Positions 15,658-20,549 of a DNA stretch of 20,549 bases are shown here, in pieces (position 1 is the first letter of the stretch; every line of letters begins with the position of its first letter). The notes beneath the pieces were generated by a model. That model was not told the DNA's origin. It ran no database searches and saw nothing but the letters and a program-made list of their open reading frames with translations. The translations under genes were made by a program, and so were the position numbers. Source of the DNA: Acidobacteriota bacterium (GTDB taxonomy: Bacteria; Acidobacteriota; Blastocatellia; RBC074); NCBI GenBank assembly GCA_022614735.1, contig JAKEHZ010000346.1, positions 1 to 20,549 of the forward strand, read 5' to 3'.

Positions 15658-16830
15658 ATGAATAAAATCTCTCTTGGACTGGAAAACTTACTTTCTGAAC
15701 GAGTAAATTTGTTAAAGGGCTCTCGTGTAGGATTGATTTGCAATCCATCAACGGTTGATCATCGATTCTCTCACGCGGCCGACCTCTTTCTCGCGCATCC
15801 CGAGATCAATTTGACTTCTCTTTTTGGACCGCAGCACGGTATTCGCGGTGAAACCCAGGACAATATGATCGAGTGGGATGGCTTTCGAGATCCGCGTACT
15901 GGGGTAATGGCTTATTCACTCTACGGCCAGGTCCGCGAACCGACTGAGGAGATGTTGCGCGATATAGATGTGCTGGTCTTCGATGTCCAGGATGTCGGTA
16001 CTCGCGTTTACACATTCATCTATACGATGGCACTGGCTATGCAAGCAGCCGCCAAGGACGGCAAGCGTGTCGTTGTTCTCGACCGGCCCAATCCGATTGG
16101 CGGCACGGCGATTGAGGGAAATCTGTTAGAGCCCGGATGCGAATCCTTCGTCGGAATGTATCCCATACCCATGCGGCACGGATTGACTATTGCCGAACTC
16201 GCACGAATGTTTAATGGAGAATTTGGATTTGGGTGTGAGTTGGAAGTTGTGCCGATGGGTGGTTACCAACGTGAGTTCTGGTTCGATGACACCGATGCGC
16301 CGTGGGTGATCCCATCGCCTAATATGCCGACCATTGATACAGCAACAGTCTACCCGGGAGCGGTCCTGGTAGAAGGCACAAAGATCAGCGAAGGGCGGGG
16401 AACCACCCGGCCTTTTGAAGTTAACGGCGCGCCGTTTGCCTCTGCCTCCGATCTGACTGAGCGATTGAACCGGCTAGGTTTGCCCGGAGTTCATTTCCGG
16501 TCGCACAGCTTCATTCCAACTTTTCAAAAGCACGCGGGTCTGCTCTGTCACGGCGTTCAAATTCACGTGCTCGACCGCGAGACTTTCAAACCGGTTATCA
16601 CGGGCGTAGCATTGATCAAAACGGTACGAGAGCTTTATCCGGGAGATTTTCAATGGCAGGTGCCCCCCTACGAATACGTCTATGACCGTCTTCCGTTTGA
16701 TGTGATTGCCGGAACGATGAAGCTTCGTCCACAGATTGAGAGTGGAGTGTCGCTTGAAGAGATTGCAAAGTCATGGGAGGAGGGCGAAAATGAGTTTGCC
16801 GAGAGGCGGGCGCCATACCTGCTTTATTGA
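15658..16830 (+). CDS. NamZ-type exo-beta-N-acetylmuramidase (DUF1343)
   Basis: A 390-residue DUF1343 protein. Characterised members (Bacillus YbbC/NamZ and Tannerella NamZ) release N-acetylmuramic acid from the non-reducing end of peptidoglycan fragments, a step of wall recycling. Family motifs are LKGSRVGLICNPSTVD (19-34), LFGPQHGIRG (55-64), VQDVGTRVYTFIYT (110-123) and DRPNPIGG (142-149). E178-region and C-terminal signatures follow in normal order, and the length is complete. No signal peptide is evident, unlike some secreted homologues, so the location is uncertain. Start ATG 15658 is preceded by a weak GAAAG site; an in-frame ATG at 15634 is closed off by a stop. Confidence 0.92.
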   Translation: MNKISLGLENLLSERVNLLKGSRVGLICNPSTVDHRFSHAADLFLAHPEINLTSLFGPQHGIRGETQDNMIEWDGFRDPRTGVMAYSLYGQVREPTEEMLRDIDVLVFDVQDVGTRVYTFIYTMALAMQAAAKDGKRVVVLDRPNPIGGTAIEGNLLEPGCESFVGMYPIPMRHGLTIAELARMFNGEFGFGCELEVVPMGGYQREFWFDDTDAPWVIPSPNMPTIDTATVYPGAVLVEGTKISEGRGTTRPFEVNGAPFASASDLTERLNRLGLPGVHFRSHSFIPTFQKHAGLLCHGVQIHVLDRETFKPVITGVALIKTVRELYPGDFQWQVPPYEYVYDRLPFDVIAGTMKLRPQIESGVSLEEIAKSWEEGENEFAERRAPYLLY

Positions 16831-16831
16831 C

Positions 16832-17002
16832 TACTCAGCCTCTCTGCCGCTTATGGTCTTTGAAAAAATAATGGGCCCACGTAGGGGCAGACCTATGTGT
16901 CTGCCCTGGTCGGGTCGGGCGCCACTGGGTCAGACACATAGGTCTGCCCCTACGTGGGCCCATTATTTTTTCAAAGACCATAAGCGGCAGAGAGGCTGAG
17001 TA
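16832..17002. repeat. Long inverted repeat, 72-bp perfect arms
   Basis: Arms 16832-16903 and 16931-17002 are perfect reverse complements around a 27-base spacer. The inner part (GTAGGGGCAGACCTATGTGT) resembles widespread REP-type hairpins; the outer part is unlike families A and B. It begins two bases after the muramidase stop and ends 34 bases before the next start. Confidence 0.95.
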
Positions 17003-17036
17003 TTTACATATGATTTCGTAACCGACTGAAGATGCC

Positions 17037-17618
17037 ATGAACACCTTGCCCGAATATCTGATCGAAGCCGAGAAGAACCACGGCCATATGTGTCCCGGAC
17101 AGGTGCTCGGTGTGCGGATGGCGATGCTGGGCTGTCGCCTGGTTGGGGTTGATGAGCCCAAAGCAGGTAAACGCCTGATTGTCTATGTGGAAATTGACCG
17201 TTGCGCGGCTGATGCAATCAACACTGTCACCGGTTGTCGTTTGGGCAGGCGCACGCTCAAGTATCGCGACTTCGGCAAGCTCGCGGCAACTTTTCTTAAC
17301 ACAGGGACAGACGAAGCTGTGCGTGTTGTAGCGCTCGAATCTTCACGTGATCTGGCGAGAGAATGTTTCAGCCATTTACCCACCAAAAAACAGCAGCAGC
17401 TGGAAGCTTACAAGACATTGCCGGACGAAAGTCTTTTCAGCTGGGAGCGCGTGCGCGTACGCCTGCCGGAGGCCGATCGTCCCGGCCATCCGCTTGTACG
17501 CGTGATGTGTGATGATTGCGGTGAAGGAATTAACGACTCTCGAGAAGTCGTCCGCGATGGGAGAATTCTCTGCCGCGCCTGCGCCGGCGAGCGCTACTAC
17601 GAAGTGACGGCCGGTTGA
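17037..17618 (+). CDS. FmdE-family protein with C-terminal zinc ribbon
   Basis: A 193-residue protein of the FmdE family, named for a subunit of formylmethanofuran dehydrogenase but common in bacteria that lack that pathway. The metal motif is HGHMCPGQVLG (15-25), with H15, H17 and C19 as likely ligands, and IDRCAADAINTVTGC (53-67) supplies C56 and C67. A zinc ribbon closes the protein: C158/C161 and C179/C182. The role in bacteria is unsettled, with links to molybdenum or tungsten enzymes proposed. There is no signal peptide. The ribosome site at ATG 17037 is weak. A CDF metal exporter lies downstream, so a metal-related role is possible. Confidence 0.88.
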   Translation: MNTLPEYLIEAEKNHGHMCPGQVLGVRMAMLGCRLVGVDEPKAGKRLIVYVEIDRCAADAINTVTGCRLGRRTLKYRDFGKLAATFLNTGTDEAVRVVALESSRDLARECFSHLPTKKQQQLEAYKTLPDESLFSWERVRVRLPEADRPGHPLVRVMCDDCGEGINDSREVVRDGRILCRACAGERYYEVTAG

Positions 17619-17630
17619 GAACGAGAGAGA

Positions 17631-17701
17631 TTCACCGCCAGGAAGCCAGGATCGCCAGGAAAGCTTAAAAATCTTGGCGATCCTGGCTTCTTGGCGATGA
17701 A
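17631..17701. repeat. Imperfect inverted repeat, 30-bp arms
   Basis: Arms 17631-17660 and 17672-17701 pair at 27 of 30 positions, and two of the three differences are G-T pairs on this strand. The core GCCAGGATCGCCA is flanked by CGCCA units, a pattern typical of GCCAAG-type bacterial repeats. It lies between the FmdE-like gene and the cation exporter. Confidence 0.85.
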
Positions 17702-17742
17702 ATGTTGCGCTGCCTAAAAAAGTTACGTTAAGATCACGTGCG

Positions 17743-18702
17743 ATGATCAGTCACGCGCACCATTATCATGACCATCAGCCTCATTCCCAGGACGACGCGC
17801 GTCATCTGCTTCTACCTCATCAAGATAATGACCGCAGAATTTCGCAGAGATTGCTCCTCATAGTTCTCGTCCTGACTTTCACGTATATGCTGGCAGAGGC
17901 AATCGGCGGATATTTCGCCAACAGCCTTGCCTTGCTCTCCGATGCGGGGCACATGTTCACGGATGTCGCAGCGCTTGCTCTTTCATTGCTTGCTGTGCGT
18001 TTTGCGTCACACCCTGCGACGCCGCGAAAGACCTACGGTTTCTATCGTCTCGAAATTCTCGCTGCCCTTATTAATGGCGTCATGCTGATTGTCCTCTCAT
18101 TGCTCATCTGTTTTGAAGCATACCAGCGTATTCGTCACCCTGAAGAAGTAAAAGGATGGACATTGATCCTGATTTCGAGCGGCGGTCTGATCGTCAACCT
18201 GATTTCCGCTTATCTGCTTTCTAGAGGTCACAAAGAGACAATCAACGTACGCGGAGCATTTTTACACGTGCTTGGTGACCTGCTTGGTTCGGTTGCGGCG
18301 GTTGCGGCCGGCGTGCTCATCATCTGGCGTGGATGGAGATGGGCCGATCCGGTTTTCAGCGTCATCATCAGCGTTCTAATCATCTATAGTTCGTGGCGCC
18401 TCGTAGCTGACGCGGTCAACATATTGCTCGAAGGCACGCCATCGCATATCAACATCGCAGCCGTCGAGCAGGCCATGCGAACAGTCGCCGGAGTCCGGGC
18501 TGTTCACGACCTGCACATCTGGACGATTACTTCAGGACGTCATGCAGTTACTGTTCACGTCGTGGTAAACGATGCCAGTGAAAGTTATCGCATCCTGCGC
18601 GAGCTCCGAGAATTGCTGGCCGAACGCTTTGCGCTCACTCATTCGACTATCCAGATCGAGGATCCGACGTTTGCGACTGTGGTCAATTTCAAAAGGAAAT
18701 AG
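17743..18702 (+). CDS. CDF-family cation efflux protein (zinc-type)
   Basis: A 319-residue cation diffusion facilitator in the inner membrane, exchanging Zn2+ (or a similar metal) for protons. The transport site has two HxxxD pairs: H70/D74 in SDAGHMFTD and H175/D179 in HVLGDLLG. This H-D pair is typical of zinc members such as CzcD and ZitB. The N-terminus is histidine-rich (six His in residues 4-14), a common metal-sensing tail. Six hydrophobic segments precede a cytoplasmic domain with HDLHIWTITSGRHAVTVHV. ATG 17743 has only a weak ribosome site. The 3' end is followed four bases later by a family B hairpin. Confidence 0.94.
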   Translation: MISHAHHYHDHQPHSQDDARHLLLPHQDNDRRISQRLLLIVLVLTFTYMLAEAIGGYFANSLALLSDAGHMFTDVAALALSLLAVRFASHPATPRKTYGFYRLEILAALINGVMLIVLSLLICFEAYQRIRHPEEVKGWTLILISSGGLIVNLISAYLLSRGHKETINVRGAFLHVLGDLLGSVAAVAAGVLIIWRGWRWADPVFSVIISVLIIYSSWRLVADAVNILLEGTPSHINIAAVEQAMRTVAGVRAVHDLHIWTITSGRHAVTVHVVVNDASESYRILRELRELLAERFALTHSTIQIEDPTFATVVNFKRK

Positions 18703-18706
18703 CGGC

Positions 18707-18806
18707 ATGAAGAGCCAAGAGAGAATACGAAACAAACGAAAATAACGAAACAAACGAAATTGATCGGCCATTTTCGTTTGTTTCGTATTCTCTCTTGGCT
18801 CTTCAT
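18707..18806. repeat. Family B inverted repeat, 37-bp perfect arms
   Basis: Arms 18707-18743 and 18770-18806 are perfect reverse complements around a 26-base spacer. The core GAGAGAATACGAAACAAACG matches the copies at 4678-4782 and 10503-10770. The outer arm (ATGAAGAGCCAA) is specific to this copy and is also perfectly palindromic. Another CGAAACAAACGAAA unit lies in the spacer. Confidence 0.92.
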
Positions 18807-18822
18807 TCAAGACGGAGTCCTC

Positions 18823-20490
18823 ATGAAAACTCAACTTGCCATAATCTTCTCGCTCCTGCTTCTATCCAGTGTCATACCGCAAGCGACGGCTGATCTGGTT
18901 CTTCTCAACGGAAAAATCTGGACGGTCAATGAAAAACAACCCGAAGCCGAGGCTGTTGCCTGTGCCGGCAATCGCATCATCGCGGCCGGCTCGAGCCAGG
19001 AGATTCGCAAATGGATTGGGCCTCATACGAGGGTGATCGATTTGCAGGGTAATCGTGTCGTTCCAGGCTTCAATGACGCGCACGTCCATTTCTTCGCCGG
19101 CGGCGCGGGTCTCTCAAGCGTGCAGTTGCGCGATGCGCGCACACCAGAAGAGTTCCGCGATCGGATTCGTGATTATGCTGCAAAGCTGCCTCGCGGCCGT
19201 TGGATTTTGAATGGCAACTGGGATCACGAGAACTGGTCGCCCGCCCGATTGCCCACGCGACAGCTGATCGATGATGTGACGCCGAACAATCCCGTATTTA
19301 TCAATCGTCTCGACGGCCATATGGCGCTTGCCAATTCTCTCGCCCTGAAGCTCGCCGGCGTCACACGCGAAACGACAGATCCGCCGGGCGGCGCAATCGT
19401 GCGCGACGCAAAGGGCGAGCCGGCGGGTGTGCTCAAAGACGCGGCGATGAATTTCGTCAGCAAAGTCATTCCCAATCCGGGTCATGATGAAATCGCCGAA
19501 GCGATCCGTGCAGCGATGCGCTACGCGGCTGAGAACGGTGTGACGAGTGTGCAGGATATGTCCGCTTCGCCGGATGTATTTGCGGTATACCAAAAACTGT
19601 TCGCGAGCGGCGAACTGACCGTGCGGATTTACGGATATCAACCGTTGTCTGATTGGGAGCGCCTCTCACGCGTCGGGGTTCGCGCAGGGTTCGGCAACGA
19701 CAGGCTGAAGATCGGCGCATTGAAGGGTTTTGCTGACGGTTCGCTCGGTTCTACAACAGCCCTTTTCTTTGAGCCGTATCTTGATGAGCCGAAGACTTCG
19801 GGATTGCCAAGCGATGAAATGATTCCCGAAGGCAAGATGCTCAAAAATATCTTGAACGCTGATAGAGCGGGGCTTCAGATTGCGGCTCACGCCATCGGCG
19901 ACAAGGCAAATAAAGCAATCCTGGATATGTTCGCCGAAGTCGAAAAGCAGAATGGCCAACGTGACCGTCGTTTCCGGATAGAGCATGCCCAACATCTGCG
20001 GCCGGAGGAGATCAAACGATACGGCAGTCAACGTGTCATCGCCTCAATGCAGCCTTACCATGCGATTGATGACGGGCGTTGGGCTGAAAATCGCATTGGG
20101 CCGGTGCGCGCCCGAGGGACTTACGCCTTTCGATCGCTGCTCGACGCGGGAGCGATTTTGGCTTTCGGTTCGGATTGGTTTGTCGCGCCGATGGAGCCTT
20201 TAATGGGAATTTACGCCGCAGTCACGCGCCGCACGCTCGATGGTAAACGCCCGCAGGGGTGGGTTCCTGAGCAGATGATCACTGTAGCCGAAGCGGTCCG
20301 CGCCTACACCCTCGGCTCGGCTTATGCCGGCTTCGACGAAAAGATCAAAGGCTCGATTGAGGTGGGGAAGCTTGCAGATCTGGCCGTCCTCTCAGACGAC
20401 ATCTTCAAAATCAATCCGGTTGAGATAGAGAAAGTCAGAGTAGTATTAACGATCTTTGACGGACGTGTGGTCCACGAAACCGTAAAATAA
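18823..20490 (+). CDS. Exported amidohydrolase (YtcJ-like, amidohydrolase family 3)
   Basis: A 555-residue metal-dependent hydrolase. A signal peptide (residues 1-23, cleavage near ATA-DLVL) suggests export. The metal site motif GFNDAHVH (82-89) gives H87 and H89. Further ligands are likely in AHAIGD and IEHAQHL, and the aspartate of FGSDWF is the usual catalytic residue. Members hydrolyse amides or imides, but the substrate is unknown. The frame is open from 18760, but those residues read through a hairpin. I start at ATG 18823, with GGAG six bases upstream and a proper signal peptide. Length is complete; the gene stops 59 bases from the window edge. Confidence 0.9.
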   Translation: MKTQLAIIFSLLLLSSVIPQATADLVLLNGKIWTVNEKQPEAEAVACAGNRIIAAGSSQEIRKWIGPHTRVIDLQGNRVVPGFNDAHVHFFAGGAGLSSVQLRDARTPEEFRDRIRDYAAKLPRGRWILNGNWDHENWSPARLPTRQLIDDVTPNNPVFINRLDGHMALANSLALKLAGVTRETTDPPGGAIVRDAKGEPAGVLKDAAMNFVSKVIPNPGHDEIAEAIRAAMRYAAENGVTSVQDMSASPDVFAVYQKLFASGELTVRIYGYQPLSDWERLSRVGVRAGFGNDRLKIGALKGFADGSLGSTTALFFEPYLDEPKTSGLPSDEMIPEGKMLKNILNADRAGLQIAAHAIGDKANKAILDMFAEVEKQNGQRDRRFRIEHAQHLRPEEIKRYGSQRVIASMQPYHAIDDGRWAENRIGPVRARGTYAFRSLLDAGAILAFGSDWFVAPMEPLMGIYAAVTRRTLDGKRPQGWVPEQMITVAEAVRAYTLGSAYAGFDEKIKGSIEVGKLADLAVLSDDIFKINPVEIEKVRVVLTIFDGRVVHETVK

Positions 20491-20549
20491 ACGTAACTAC
20501 CTCGACAATGTCACATTTCTTTGCCCCGGCAGATCTTGTCATATGGCAC

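Noticed and set aside
18760..18822. 21-residue extension of the amidohydrolase
   Set aside because: It lies in the spacer and right arm of the family B hairpin and downstream of it, and would bury the signal peptide that begins at 18823.

Overview
The window looks like a stretch of chromosome from a free-living, Gram-negative-type bacterium of moderate GC content. No gene is phage-, plasmid- or transposase-like. Several traits lean towards Acidobacteriota (Blastocatellia-like): a short HisG paired with HisZ, a glycine-zipper secreted protein, paired DinB and cupin genes, and intergenic spaces filled with long inverted repeats. This placement is an inference from gene content; no 16S rRNA or marker tree is available here.

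Layout. (1) 90-3317, plus strand: a tight five-gene run encoding a PLP-dependent group II decarboxylase, a cupin, two DinB-fold proteins and a second cupin. (2) 3455-11803, minus strand: a biosynthetic run read from right to left as thiF/moeB-like, thrB, hisZ, hisG, hisD, a secreted cupin, hisC, hisB, hisH. It covers much of histidine synthesis but lacks hisA, hisF, hisI and hisE within the window. A secreted cupin sits between hisD and hisC. (3) 12016-12660, minus: a secreted glycine-zipper protein, divergent from a CaxA-type Ca2+/H+ antiporter (12917-14008, plus), which has a good sigma70-type promoter. (4) 14020-14799, minus: a secreted HExxH protein. (5) 14800-15657: a gene-free stretch with two diverged tandem copies of an apparently structured RNA, separated by an imperfect REP-like hairpin. 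(6) 15658-20490, plus: a NamZ (DUF1343) muramidase, an FmdE-family zinc-ribbon protein, a CDF cation exporter and a secreted amidohydrolase.

Two features stand out beyond ordinary metabolism. The first is the tandem RNA-like pair at 15001-15515. Each copy has the same ordered blocks at nearly the same spacing, two hairpins showing the same seven-base loop, and on the minus strand a terminator-like hairpin followed by a T-run. I do not recognise the family. The second is the set of long inverted repeats at gene borders: perfect arms of 82, 72, 52, 48 and 37 bp, and a nested composite at 10503-10770. They fall into at least two families (A at two loci, B at three). Arms are identical within a copy but differ between copies, so something keeps the two arms matched.

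The histidine genes form a coherent pathway segment: HisG/HisZ start it, HisB, HisC and HisD carry out later steps, and HisH supplies ammonia to HisF. The flanking plus-strand genes appear to be independent housekeeping, wall-recycling and metal-homeostasis functions. No tRNA, rRNA, CRISPR array, origin or attachment site was seen.
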